Shown here: one piece after another, positions 54,782 through 64,000 of the stretch
Position numbering within the stretch: position 1 is the first letter of the stretch
How the letters are laid out: the number at the start of each line of letters is the position of its first letter
Origin: Pontiella desulfatans
Lineage (GTDB): Bacteria > Verrucomicrobiota > Kiritimatiellia > Kiritimatiellales > Pontiellaceae
DNA: 64,000 nucleotides
Reading direction: 5' to 3'
NCBI RefSeq assembly: GCF_900890425.1
Contig: NZ_CAAHFG010000002.1
Coordinates: forward strand, 806,001 to 870,000
Notes under the pieces: generated by a model
Database searches by the model: none
Told to the model about the DNA's origin: nothing
Seen by the model: the letters and a program-made list of their open reading frames with translations, nothing else
Translations under genes and position numbers: made by a program

Positions 54782-56302
54782 ATGAACAGGAGAGATGGCC
54801 TGCGGACAGGCATGAACGTGGTGGTGATCAAGAGCGACCAACAGCGGGCGGATACGATTGCCGCGCTGGGAAACCCATGGATGATCACCCCCAATCTCGA
54901 CCGGTTGGCGCGGGAGTCGGTTGCCTTCGGCAACGCCTTTTGCTGCGGCGCCACCTGCGTGGCTTCGCGCGGCGCGTTCTATACCGGGCAATTTCCGCAC
55001 AACACCGGCTGCTATGCCTTCGAACCCTGGGCGCACAACCGCACCTGGCTGCATGAAATCCAGGAATCCGGCTACCGCACGGCGGCCATCGGCAAGGTGC
55101 ACCACTGGCCGGCCGAGGAAAAGATGGCCTTTGATGAGCGCGTCTATGCGGAAAACTTCCCGGAGATGAAGGGCAGCCACGACGACTATGCCAACTACCT
55201 GAAAGCCCACGGCTTGGAGAGTCCATGCAAGGTGCTCACGCAGGACGGCATGTGGCTGGAAAAGTGCACGTCCGATGTTTTCCCGTATGATGAGGAGCAC
55301 CATGTCGATCAATATGTCGGCCGCATGGCGACGCGCTGGATCAACGACTATGAGGGCGAGAAACCGTTCTATCTGCACATCGGCTTCCAGGGGCCGCACG
55401 ATCCGTATGATCCGCCGAAGCGTTTTCTGGATATGTACGAAGGGCGCGATGTTCCGCTACCACATTTCGACAAAGGCGGCCTCGATGCACGTCCGCCGCA
55501 GTATGCGCGCTTCATGGAGGCCACGCGCAATCCGAACAAGTTCGATGTTGCGCCGCCCTACGGCGTATGGGCCTGCGAGCTGCAGGATAAAAATGAAGAA
55601 GATCTCAAACGGATGCGTCGGCACTATTATGCCAAGATTACCGGGATCGACCATCAGGTTGGAAAGATCCTCGATGCGCTCGAAGCACAGGGGCTGATGG
55701 ACAACACGCTCATCCTCTTCACCTCCGACCACGGCGACAACCTCGGCGACCATGAAATGATCTACAAGTGGCTCATGACCGAACAGGCGCTGCATGTTCC
55801 CATGCTCGCGCGCCTGCCGGGCGGCGTGCGCGGCGGGGCGGTGGACGACGACTTGTTCACGCAAATGGATATAGGGCCGACGATTCTCACGGCATTGGGG
55901 CTGGAGGTGCCGCAGCGGCTGGATGGACGCAGCAACTGGAAACGCCTGGCCAACGGCGACGCCGGCGAAGCGCCGGAACGCGTCTATTGCGAAGACAACT
56001 ATCTGACGATGGTGCGCTCCAACGACCGTAAGCTGATCTATTATGCCGGGCAGGAGCATGAAGAATATTTTGATTTAAGCACTGATCCGTGGGAGGAGCA
56101 CAACCTGGCCGCCGACCCGGACTTTGCGCAGGAAATCCTACAGACCAAGGCCGACATGCTGGATTGGCTGACGGTGTCGCGCTATCTCGGATCGCTGCCG
56201 CACATCAACGACCCGTGTGGCAAGCGCGGCATCTGGCCGGCCAACCACCCGCACGATCCATACGTGCTGAGTACAGGGTCAAAAAAGCCGGGGAATCCAT
56301 GA
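54782..56302 (+). CDS. Sulfatase without signal peptide, motif C-x-A-S-R
   Basis: A 506-residue type I sulfatase. After MNRRDGLRTG it goes straight into NVVVIKSDQQRADTIAALGN; no signal peptide exists with this or the ATG at 54812, so it should act in the cytoplasm. The formylglycine motif is CVASR at Cys59: Ala replaces Pro, a form still accepted by anaerobic sulfatase-maturing enzymes. FTSDHGDNLGDHEMIYKW and AAIGKVHHWP are the other active-site segments. Coupling to the symporter gene suggests it desulfates imported sugars. It overlaps the next gene by 4 bp. Confidence 0.88.
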   Translation: MNRRDGLRTGMNVVVIKSDQQRADTIAALGNPWMITPNLDRLARESVAFGNAFCCGATCVASRGAFYTGQFPHNTGCYAFEPWAHNRTWLHEIQESGYRTAAIGKVHHWPAEEKMAFDERVYAENFPEMKGSHDDYANYLKAHGLESPCKVLTQDGMWLEKCTSDVFPYDEEHHVDQYVGRMATRWINDYEGEKPFYLHIGFQGPHDPYDPPKRFLDMYEGRDVPLPHFDKGGLDARPPQYARFMEATRNPNKFDVAPPYGVWACELQDKNEEDLKRMRRHYYAKITGIDHQVGKILDALEAQGLMDNTLILFTSDHGDNLGDHEMIYKWLMTEQALHVPMLARLPGGVRGGAVDDDLFTQMDIGPTILTALGLEVPQRLDGRSNWKRLANGDAGEAPERVYCEDNYLTMVRSNDRKLIYYAGQEHEEYFDLSTDPWEEHNLAADPDFAQEILQTKADMLDWLTVSRYLGSLPHINDPCGKRGIWPANHPHDPYVLSTGSKKPGNP

Positions 56303-59300
56303 GCCGGCCGGATCCATTCTTCGCAATGCTTGCCGCGCTGTTGGCCGTTGCGTCCGTCCATGCGGCTAACCAGGAATGGGACAGCGGGGGCGGCGCGGAT
56401 CAGGACTGGGCAACCGCCGCGAACTGGGGCGGCGACCTTCCGGACACGGTTCCTGCCGCGGCCGATGCGGTGGTCATCGGCGATGGCGGCACGGCCGTTT
56501 ATTCCGCCGCATCGGGAACGGAGTCCGTTCAGCGAACGCAGGTGAACGGAGGTTCCACGCTGAAGATCACCGGTGGCTCGTTGAGCCATACCCAGACGGG
56601 AAGCGCAACCAGGAACAACGTCGGTGCCGGCAGTGCCGGCACGGTCAACCAGTCCGGCGGTATCCATGTTGTTGCCCACCAACTCCGGGTGGGTTCCGGT
56701 AGCGGGGGCGATGGAACCTATGAGCTTTCGGGGGGCGACCTGCGGGTAACGCGTGGCGGCAGCTCCGGCGTGTCTGGTTCGTCCACTTCGATCGACATCG
56801 GTGTGGATGGAGGGGCTGGTCTGCTTAAGGTTTCCGGCGGTTCCTTGGAAACCCGCGTTGGCGTCGGCATCGGGGCCAACGGCACCTTCCGCATCGAAGG
56901 CGGGGCGGCTTCGTCGATCGCCATCGGAAGCAACGGTTCCGGCGATGGCCATTGGAAACAGGACTCCGGGGGCGTTCTCGACCTTCGGGTTGATGCCAAC
57001 GGGCTGACGCCCATCTTCATCGACCAGGTGGACGGAACGGGGGCCGGCGGAGACGTCGTCTTTGCCGAAGGTGCGCTGCTCGATGTCGGATTCCTTGGCG
57101 GATTGAATACGTTCGGTGTTTGGGATGCGATGCAGTGGGAAGGAATCCTGACGGATGGCGGCCTGGACTTCGCGGCGGGCGTTGATACCTCCCAATGGAG
57201 TTTTGCCTTTGTCGATACAACCGCATCGGGCCAAGCCGACACGCTGCGCATTCAATCGGTGGCCAGCAACGATGGAACCTGGATCGATGCCACCAACTCG
57301 GCGGTAAGCTGGACGGATCATTCGAAATGGAGCGACGGCACGGTGGCCTACGGTTCCGGCAAGACCGCGCTGTTCGAACTGAACCATACCACCGGTAAAG
57401 TTGTTGATCTGCCCACCGATATCGTGATCGGAACGATCCGCTACCGCGACAATGGGGAGGTCAACCGAAGCATGGTGATCGAATCAGCCAACGGGAGCAA
57501 ACTGATCATGGCCGCCACCAACAGCGCCCCGTTGATCTGGGCGCGCAACAAGGATATTACGGTGGATGTGGTGCTGGCCGGCACCAACGGGTTGGAGCTG
57601 GCCTCTTCCATCATCCTCAAGCAACGCAACACCTATTCGGGAACCACAACGATTCGCGATGCGTCCGGAACGGTAAAGACCACCTATCCCGGAGACTTCG
57701 GGGCAAGCGACCTGACGGTGCTGGGCTCGGTTTATGTCGACCACAGCCAGGTGCTCGTTCCTTCCGCAACGCTGATGCTCGAAACCGGTGCAACCATGGA
57801 ACTCGGTTTCGCCGGTGTGCTGCCCGCCGAAGCCGACTTTGCCGACCTGTTTGTCAGTGGCCTGACGCTGGATGGCGTTGCGCAACCGGATGGCGTCTAC
57901 AGCGCTTCGACCCATCCCGCTTACTTTGCGGGAACCGGCGAAATCGTGGTGCGGCCTTTTCGCGACGGCTTTCCGCTGGCGCTGAACGAAACGAATGCGC
58001 TCGTTTGGCCAAGCCAGGCGGCAAACCTCTACGAAGTCCATGAAGCCTCCAATTTGGGTTCCAACGATTGGACGAATCTCGCGACCGTGGCCGCCACGCC
58101 GCCGACGAATGTTTTCGGCACGGGAGCAACGGGGGATGCGGCCGGGTTCTTCCGGGTGGTGGAGCGCCCGGATTATTTGCCGACCGTCCGCGCCGGTGTG
58201 ATGGCGAAGCTGGACAGCTTGGTCTCCAACAATTATCTGGTGGACCAAAACCTGAACACGGCCACGAACCGGCATGGGCAGTTCCACAATAGCGACAACA
58301 TGCGGATGTCGGAATGCACGCCGGTGCTGGTGTGGTGCTACATGCAACCCGACAGCGCCCACTACCAGAATCCCGAAGTGTTGAACCGCGCCATCTGGTC
58401 GGTCGACTACATGTGCCGCGCCCAGGGCATCAATGGCGGCTTCAATGAATACCACGGGTGGTGCGGCGTACCGGACCGGACCAATGGAAAAAGCTCGGTG
58501 CTGGGCTTCACGATGCACGCCATCGGCAACGCGGTTGAGCGGATGTGCAACCTGCCTGAAATGAACGCGCGGCTCTCCGAACCGATGGATCCGAACGGCA
58601 CCGGTAGCAACGACACCGAGCGCCGCGTTGCCTGGAAAACCATGCTGGCCGCCGCCATGGAAAATCAGTTTTCCGGATCGGGCAGGGGGCATGCGCCGAA
58701 CCAGGACCTGTGCGCGTTGATGGGGGTTTATGCCATCAACGGTGCGTATGCCGCGCTCGATGGAGGAACGTCGCTTAAGACGCAGGCCGAGATCGATGCG
58801 CTTTCGAACGAAATCTTTTATGGGTATCCTTCGGCCGCTTCAAGTAATCCGAACGGACAGTGGTTCAGCAGCACGGGCATGCTGGGCGAGCATGGCCACG
58901 CGGATTATGGCTACGATGGAAACTATGGCGTGAAGGTTTGCTTCCGCTACCTCGGCGTGCTGGCGCCGCACGATCCAACCGCCGCCACATTCCTGTCCAC
59001 TAAATTCGCCGATGCCATGCAATATTTTTTCGTGGCGGACGCCGCCGCTCCGCTGGGCGTGTTTGCCGAAAACGGCATTGCGCGCCGCTCCACCGGTGAC
59101 CCGATGGATCCGACGATGAGCGTGATCGGTTGTGCGGCGGGATACCATCCATCGCTCGACCGGCTCTACGACATCATGCTGCCGCACTTTGCTTCCGCAC
59201 CGGTCGCCAACATGAAATTCACCTCCCCGCATCATCTCCAGATCGGGGTCTGGGCCTATTGCGAATGGCTCGACAAAATCAGCGAACCGGCCAACACGGG

Positions 59301-59487
59301 CTATCGCCTGCCGGCGGAGCAAAGCGCCGCGTGGGAGTTCCGCGACACCACCATGAAGCTGCTGGCCACCAAGCCGGTTGACGGCGTGCCGACCTACTAC
59401 ACCGAAATCTGGGACACCGCCGACCAGGCCCGCCGCCACGTCACCGGCCAGGCCGCCGAAACGATCGATAGCCTGTATGAATTCTAA
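56299..59487 (+). CDS. Large secreted protein: beta-repeat region plus helical-barrel domain
   Basis: A 1062-residue protein with signal peptide (FAMLAALLAVASVHA). Residues about 25-560 are Gly/Ser/Thr-rich strands with autotransporter-associated repeats (NTYSGTTTIRDASGTVKT is PATR-like). About 560-620 forms a small C-terminal-type module (LVWPSQAANLYEVHEASNL). From about 630 to the end a helical region (HAIGNAVERM, GHAPNQDLCALMGVYAINGAY, LGEHGHADYGYDGNYG) resembles the alpha/alpha toroid of polysaccharide lyases, though I cannot name the family. No autotransporter barrel is present. It is probably a surface lyase or glycan-binding enzyme. Confidence 0.75.
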   Translation: MSRPDPFFAMLAALLAVASVHAANQEWDSGGGADQDWATAANWGGDLPDTVPAAADAVVIGDGGTAVYSAASGTESVQRTQVNGGSTLKITGGSLSHTQTGSATRNNVGAGSAGTVNQSGGIHVVAHQLRVGSGSGGDGTYELSGGDLRVTRGGSSGVSGSSTSIDIGVDGGAGLLKVSGGSLETRVGVGIGANGTFRIEGGAASSIAIGSNGSGDGHWKQDSGGVLDLRVDANGLTPIFIDQVDGTGAGGDVVFAEGALLDVGFLGGLNTFGVWDAMQWEGILTDGGLDFAAGVDTSQWSFAFVDTTASGQADTLRIQSVASNDGTWIDATNSAVSWTDHSKWSDGTVAYGSGKTALFELNHTTGKVVDLPTDIVIGTIRYRDNGEVNRSMVIESANGSKLIMAATNSAPLIWARNKDITVDVVLAGTNGLELASSIILKQRNTYSGTTTIRDASGTVKTTYPGDFGASDLTVLGSVYVDHSQVLVPSATLMLETGATMELGFAGVLPAEADFADLFVSGLTLDGVAQPDGVYSASTHPAYFAGTGEIVVRPFRDGFPLALNETNALVWPSQAANLYEVHEASNLGSNDWTNLATVAATPPTNVFGTGATGDAAGFFRVVERPDYLPTVRAGVMAKLDSLVSNNYLVDQNLNTATNRHGQFHNSDNMRMSECTPVLVWCYMQPDSAHYQNPEVLNRAIWSVDYMCRAQGINGGFNEYHGWCGVPDRTNGKSSVLGFTMHAIGNAVERMCNLPEMNARLSEPMDPNGTGSNDTERRVAWKTMLAAAMENQFSGSGRGHAPNQDLCALMGVYAINGAYAALDGGTSLKTQAEIDALSNEIFYGYPSAASSNPNGQWFSSTGMLGEHGHADYGYDGNYGVKVCFRYLGVLAPHDPTAATFLSTKFADAMQYFFVADAAAPLGVFAENGIARRSTGDPMDPTMSVIGCAAGYHPSLDRLYDIMLPHFASAPVANMKFTSPHHLQIGVWAYCEWLDKISEPANTGYRLPAEQSAAWEFRDTTMKLLATKPVDGVPTYYTEIWDTADQARRHVTGQAAETIDSLYEF

Positions 59488-59500
59488 TGAAAGACGGAAG

Positions 59501-60913
59501 ATGAATGTCAGAACCATCTTGGTGGCGGCCGGGCTGTTGCTTGCGGGAGTGTGCGTGCAGGCCGCGCCGGTGGAAATCGATTCCCTGGAAGAGCTGGCGG
59601 ACTATGCGCGGCGGGACAACGTCTCCGTGCGGCTGAAGCCGGGCGTCTATGAATTGAATGATGCTTCATTGGGCCGGGAGCTGGACCTGAAGCTCTACAA
59701 GGGCGACACCCCCACGCGGGACTATCCCGCTGCGGCCTTGCTGCTGTTTTCCGGAAACCACAGCACCTACGATCTATCCGGAGCTGAGATCCGGTTGGAT
59801 ACCAAACTGCATCAGGCCTTTTGGAAACGGAAGCTCTTCGAAGTATTCGTAACGGGGAACCGGAATACGATTGAAGGGCTGACCGTGCGGGATGTCGGCG
59901 AGGAGGTGCCATCGGATAGCGCCATCATGTTGACGGTGATGGGCGACGACAACACGATCTCAAAGGCGGATCTTTTCATCCACGGCTCATCGCCCTACGG
60001 CTACGGCCATTTGCTGGGCAAGGGCGGTGGAGCGCTCGTTCCGCTGCATAAACATTCTTCGTTTCTGATCGCAGGAAAAAACACGAAGGTGCTCGGCTGC
60101 AAGGTGGTGACGCACGGTTTCGGGCACGGCATCGTGATGCAGGGCGCCGTCGATACGCTGATCAAGGATTGTTACGTTGAAGGTGAAATGCGCACCACCG
60201 ATGAAATGCTCGCGGAGACCAGCGGGCTCGCTTTCGATGTCGGATTTAAAAGCGACTATCCGCCGGGGACAATTGTTCCGGGCCAGATCAAATGCCTGGC
60301 GGAAGACGGCATCCGCACCTATGCCTATGGTTCTCTGGTGGGCCGCAGCACCGAGCGTGTGATCGTGGAAAACTGCGTGATCAAGCATATGCGCTCCGGG
60401 GTTGCGCTGGGTGCTGAGCGCGGGCCGTCAACAGTTACGGGAACCACGGTCATCGGTTGTCAGGAGCGCGGCTATTCCATTGGGTCGAACGGCGTGATTG
60501 AACATTGCAAAGGCGACGCCATGTACGGCCCATTGCTGACCTTTCTCGGAGCACGCACCAAAAACTGTACGATTGATTTGGAACTGATGCCGGAAACCAA
60601 TGCCTTCCCGGTGACGCGCTTGCTGGAAGTCAACGGAACCGGCCACACGATCACCGTGCGGAACCATGAAGGCAAACGGCGACGGAAGGAGACTCCGTTT
60701 GTTTTTGGCGAGTCGGATTGGGGCGATATCCATCTGTTCCGTGCGCCGGATTCCGATCCCTCCAACTATTCCGGGGCCTACAGTTGCACACTCACCAACC
60801 AGACCGGCATGCCGATTGTTTTCAGCGAACTCTCTGAAAACTGCACGGTGGTGACCGATGGCCGGATTCAGAAAAAAGGAGGCAAAAACAACAAGGTGGT
60901 CAAGGTCCGATGA
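59501..60913 (+). CDS. Secreted right-handed beta-helix protein, possible polysaccharide lyase
   Basis: A 470-residue protein with signal peptide (TILVAAGLLLAGVCVQA). SLEELADYARRDNVSVRLKPGVYEL is the usual entry to a parallel beta-helix, followed by coil repeats such as GNRNTIEGLTVRDVG, GKNTKVLGCKVVTHGFGHGI and STVTGTTVIGCQERGYSIGSNG. Such folds serve pectate, alginate and chondroitinase B-type lyases and some glycosidases; no family signature is decisive. The ATG at 59501 begins the signal peptide; an ATG at 59477 would overlap the preceding gene. It overlaps the next gene by 4 bp. Confidence 0.8.
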   Translation: MNVRTILVAAGLLLAGVCVQAAPVEIDSLEELADYARRDNVSVRLKPGVYELNDASLGRELDLKLYKGDTPTRDYPAAALLLFSGNHSTYDLSGAEIRLDTKLHQAFWKRKLFEVFVTGNRNTIEGLTVRDVGEEVPSDSAIMLTVMGDDNTISKADLFIHGSSPYGYGHLLGKGGGALVPLHKHSSFLIAGKNTKVLGCKVVTHGFGHGIVMQGAVDTLIKDCYVEGEMRTTDEMLAETSGLAFDVGFKSDYPPGTIVPGQIKCLAEDGIRTYAYGSLVGRSTERVIVENCVIKHMRSGVALGAERGPSTVTGTTVIGCQERGYSIGSNGVIEHCKGDAMYGPLLTFLGARTKNCTIDLELMPETNAFPVTRLLEVNGTGHTITVRNHEGKRRRKETPFVFGESDWGDIHLFRAPDSDPSNYSGAYSCTLTNQTGMPIVFSELSENCTVVTDGRIQKKGGKNNKVVKVR

Positions 60914-63900
60914 TGCCGTTGAAACAAGCCGTTGCAGTTGGTTGCGCACTGATGTTTTTTTCGGTCGCGCGCGGCGGGGTTTCCTGCCTGGAGGAGTGGA
61001 GCGGTGTTTCGGTGAAGCGCGGCGTCGCGCGCTTGGCGGTGCCCGGCGAGGCGTCGTTCACCTATCCCGACGGAGAGCGGGGCTGGCACCGCGTTGGGCT
61101 CTCTTTTGTGCATGACGGATCGGCGAACTGGCGGGACATGCATGGCATCCGGTTCGAGGTTTTCCTGCCGGCGGATAAGGCGCTGAAGGCGCAGGCCACG
61201 ATGCAGAACGCACCCTACAAGCTGAACAAGGGCAGCACGGATGTGGTGGATACCTTGTCGGCCTCGTTTGGGTTGGCCGGGAAAGGCTGGCACACGGTCA
61301 CGCTGCCGCTGGAATCGTTCAATCTTCCGCGGGCCAAGCCGTTTGCATTGGAGAGCATTAAGAGCTTTTCAATCAAGGCCGGGTTCGCGGATGGAAGCGA
61401 AGGGGAGCTCAAGCTGCGCAACCTGCAGGTGGTGAAAGCGGATCGCATCAATTTGGAGAGTGGCATCCGTTCCCGCTCCGCCAAGGGCGGCGAAACCGTG
61501 GTCTATGAATTGCTGGTTTCCAACTGCACCGATGAACCGCAGGCGGTTGTGTTGTCGCAGTCGGCGAAAGGCCGGGAGGTGATGGGCACCACCGTCGAGC
61601 CATCTGAATGGGTCTTGCAACCCGGCGAAAGAAAAACCTGCACCGTGTCGGTGACGGTTTCCGGGCGCGTCGCGTCGGGTGGGCACGAAACGCAGACCAT
61701 CATCGCTTCGGCCAACGGTCATCCGGCAGGGAAGATTGAATATCTCACGGCGGCGCGGCTGCCGCATCCTTACCTGATTCACACGCAGGCGCGGTGGGAC
61801 GCGGTGCGCGAAAAAGCAAAGACGGTGGAGTGGGCGAAAAAGGAAGCGGCGAAAATAATCAAGGCTTCCAATGGTTGGAACGTGCCGGAAGTCAACTCGA
61901 CCAAAATATCGAAGGCGAGCAACAGCATCTATCTCATTCAAAAGGGGGCGGTGAAGGAGGCCTGGAATGCGGCGATCGCCTGGCAGCTGACCGGCGATAA
62001 GGCGCATGCCGAAAAGGTCGCGCTGTTCCTTCGTCGTCTCTCCGATCCGGAAACCGGCTATCCAAAAACCTTGCAGGCGAGCAGCGGCAGCCTCGTGCAG
62101 GAAGGGGTGTTCTTCCAGCATGCGGCGTGGGCCTACGACACGATCCATAATGCGGCGGTTTTGACCGGTGAAGACCATGCGAACATCGAGCAGACGTTCC
62201 GGCTCTATTTCAAGGTAATCGACCAGAGCATCAGCCAGGGCATTACCGGCAACTGGGAGGTGGCGCAGCTGTGCGGCGCGGTCTATTGCGCGCTGGCGAT
62301 CCAGGATCTGGCGGCGGTCGAACGGTTCATCGAAGGCCCCGGCGGGTTCTACGACCAGGTCAGCAACGGCATCATGGCCGATGGCTGGTGGTATGAATGC
62401 GCGATCGGCTACAATGGTTGGGTGACCAGCGAGTTCACGCAGCTGGCGTTGGCGCTCCAGCCCTGGGGCATCGACTATCTGCATGCCTCATTCCCGGCGG
62501 CCTACTCAAAGGAATACAGCATCTTTCCGGTCGATGCCGCCGCGCGTCGCCAATATATCTACGGCAAGCCGTTCCAGAAGTGGGGCCCCATCCATAAGCC
62601 CTATGTGAAGATACAGGATATGTGGAACGCCATGCTGCCGTATATCGATTACGACGGCGTCATGTTTGCCAACAACGATGCGGTCGAAAACCGTTTTGAT
62701 GCCAACTATTACGAGATTGCCTACTTTGCCTATGGCGACCCGAAATATGCCTCCGTCATTAAGGGCTCCGGCCATCGGGATCTGGTTTATGGCGTGGCGG
62801 AGCTGCCGGAGCAAACGCCTGCGTTTGGAAACGGGTCGGCCTTTTCGGATAATGTGGGCGCGGCCATGCTGCGCTCCACGCAGGAAGAACCACGGGAGCG
62901 GATCCAGGCGGTGCTCAAGTATGGCACGCACGGCGGCTACCATGGCCACTTCGACCGCACGGCTCTCAACTCGCTAATGCGCTATGGGCGCAGTTTCTAC
63001 AACCCGGAACATGTCTGGTACAGCTATCCAAACTTCATGTACGCCTACTTCGTGCAGAGCTCGCTTCCCCACAATATGGTGGTGGTCGATATGAAACAGC
63101 AGGAGGCGGTGGAGAGCCACAAGCTGCTGTTCAGCACGAATGAGTTGATGCAGGTGACGGCGGTGGAGACCCTGGCGCGCTGGTCGTCTCCCCCCTACGG
63201 CGGCATTAACTATCCCTGGTTCACCGGCGATACCTTCCAGGAAAAATGCTGGGACGAGGGGCGCCATATGCCCGTTCCCGAAAACGAGCCGAAGTGGGGT
63301 GTGCTCGGGTCGTTCACGGATCGCGTAACCCAGCGCCGACTCATGGCCGTGACGGATGATTATGTCGTGCTCGCGGACTACCTTGAAGCTCCGGAGGAAC
63401 ACACCTTCGACTGCCTCTTCAACATTAAGGGCTTCCAAGGGATCGAAGGTGCGAGACCGGTTCGCCACACCGAGCAGATGAATCCCGATCCGGTGCTGGC
63501 GGCGCAGCTCATCACCGATTGCAACTGGTACAGTGCGGATGGTACCACCAAGGTCAGCTTCGAAACGCAGTATGGAAAAGGGGCCGACAACGCCGGCACC
63601 CGCATCCATGGCGCCGATGGCGTGCTGAAGATGGATGTCTATTCCGCCTGGCCTCGTGAACGCGAAGTGATGATCGGCACGCTGCCCGAAGCGCATGGGG
63701 TCAACCGTAAGTTTTGGTATGCCGTGAAGGGCGATGGAAAAACGCTGGCCGATGGAAAATTCGGCGCCTGGATTCTCGGGCGCGATGAAATCGATGTTTC
63801 GCTTGAAGGGATCAAAACGCTGACGCTTACCACCAAGGCCGAGTTTAAACCGGATGCCCCGAAAACCCTCTTCTGGGCAAATCCTGTGATTGTGACGGCG

Positions 63901-64000
63901 GATGGGAAGGAACTGAATCTCAGCGACTTCAAACTTGCTTTCAGCCAAATCGACGACCAACCGGAAAGTGGTTCCGATTATTATGGCGGCCCCATCAAGA
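60910..64000 (+). CDS. Heparinase II/III-like polysaccharide lyase (3' end outside window)
   Basis: The frame is open from ATG 60910 to the right edge (1030 codons). A signal peptide (VAVGCALMFFSVARGG) is followed by a beta-sandwich carbohydrate-binding-like domain (about 25-190), an alpha/alpha toroid (about 280-620) and a heparinase II/III-type beta domain. KYGTHGGYHGHFDRTALNSLMRYGR is the metal/active-site signature of PF07940 enzymes, and SLPHNMVVVDMKQQEA follows as expected. Such lyases cleave uronic-acid-containing polymers (alginate, ulvan, heparin-like). The start overlaps the beta-helix gene stop. Confidence 0.88.
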   Translation, partial: MMPLKQAVAVGCALMFFSVARGGVSCLEEWSGVSVKRGVARLAVPGEASFTYPDGERGWHRVGLSFVHDGSANWRDMHGIRFEVFLPADKALKAQATMQNAPYKLNKGSTDVVDTLSASFGLAGKGWHTVTLPLESFNLPRAKPFALESIKSFSIKAGFADGSEGELKLRNLQVVKADRINLESGIRSRSAKGGETVVYELLVSNCTDEPQAVVLSQSAKGREVMGTTVEPSEWVLQPGERKTCTVSVTVSGRVASGGHETQTIIASANGHPAGKIEYLTAARLPHPYLIHTQARWDAVREKAKTVEWAKKEAAKIIKASNGWNVPEVNSTKISKASNSIYLIQKGAVKEAWNAAIAWQLTGDKAHAEKVALFLRRLSDPETGYPKTLQASSGSLVQEGVFFQHAAWAYDTIHNAAVLTGEDHANIEQTFRLYFKVIDQSISQGITGNWEVAQLCGAVYCALAIQDLAAVERFIEGPGGFYDQVSNGIMADGWWYECAIGYNGWVTSEFTQLALALQPWGIDYLHASFPAAYSKEYSIFPVDAAARRQYIYGKPFQKWGPIHKPYVKIQDMWNAMLPYIDYDGVMFANNDAVENRFDANYYEIAYFAYGDPKYASVIKGSGHRDLVYGVAELPEQTPAFGNGSAFSDNVGAAMLRSTQEEPRERIQAVLKYGTHGGYHGHFDRTALNSLMRYGRSFYNPEHVWYSYPNFMYAYFVQSSLPHNMVVVDMKQQEAVESHKLLFSTNELMQVTAVETLARWSSPPYGGINYPWFTGDTFQEKCWDEGRHMPVPENEPKWGVLGSFTDRVTQRRLMAVTDDYVVLADYLEAPEEHTFDCLFNIKGFQGIEGARPVRHTEQMNPDPVLAAQLITDCNWYSADGTTKVSFETQYGKGADNAGTRIHGADGVLKMDVYSAWPREREVMIGTLPEAHGVNRKFWYAVKGDGKTLADGKFGAWILGRDEIDVSLEGIKTLTLTTKAEFKPDAPKTLFWANPVIVTADGKELNLSDFKLAFSQIDDQPESGSDYYGGPIK

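Overview
The window looks like the chromosome of a marine, polysaccharide-degrading, Gram-negative bacterium of the PVC superphylum, most likely a Kiritimatiellota member close to Pontiella. This rests on gene content only: seven intact sulfatase genes plus a broken one, secreted glycosidases and lyases, a mevalonate route to isoprenoids, BamA and a porin, and GC-rich coding sequence. No rRNA is present to confirm it.

Layout. 1-5.6 kb: on the minus strand, an S9 prolyl-peptidase followed by a glycyl radical enzyme cut by the left edge; a double-headed GntR regulator diverges from them. 5.7-10.8 kb: mevalonate-pathway genes (fni, mvaS, two GHMP kinases) with a voltage-gated K+ channel gene overlapping the last. 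10.8-15.9 kb (minus): an M48 peptidase, a minimal RnfG/RnfC/RnfD set, then a porin with a long structured leader. 16.0-17.1 kb: GAPDH with clear promoter and terminator. 17.2-38.2 kb: a sulfated-glycan locus led by a GntR/LacI-type regulator, with a fused double sulfatase, four further intact sulfatases, GH78, GH95 and GH5 enzymes, a tandem alpha/beta hydrolase, an unassigned TIM-barrel-like hydrolase and a truncated sulfatase relic. 38.2-42.3 kb: repeats, an IS4-family element inserted at the start codon of an A+T-rich gene for a secreted protein, and a second such gene. 42.3-49.8 kb: housekeeping genes (tRNA-Gln, prs, rplY/ctc, pth, rpsF-ssb-rpsR-rplI, dnaB, bamA). 49.8-53.0 kb: a YhcH-like gene, an RHS relic and an IS3-family element. 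53.0-64.0 kb: a second carbohydrate operon (Na+/solute symporter, a sulfatase without signal peptide, a large beta-rich/helical secreted protein, a beta-helix protein and a heparinase II/III-like lyase cut by the right edge).

How the genes may work together. In the first glycan locus the secreted sulfatases would strip sulfate from an algal polysaccharide while the rhamnosidase, fucosidase and other hydrolases release sugars. The regulator probably senses a sugar: two similar 6-5-6 inverted repeats lie before its own gene and over the promoter of the fused sulfatase. In the second locus lyases would cut a uronic-acid-rich polymer outside the cell, the symporter import the products and the signal-less sulfatase finish desulfation inside. 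The glycyl radical enzyme and the RnfCDG set fit anaerobic life. The sulfatase-maturing enzyme, glycyl-radical activase, HMG-CoA reductase and mevalonate-diphosphate decarboxylase are not in the window.
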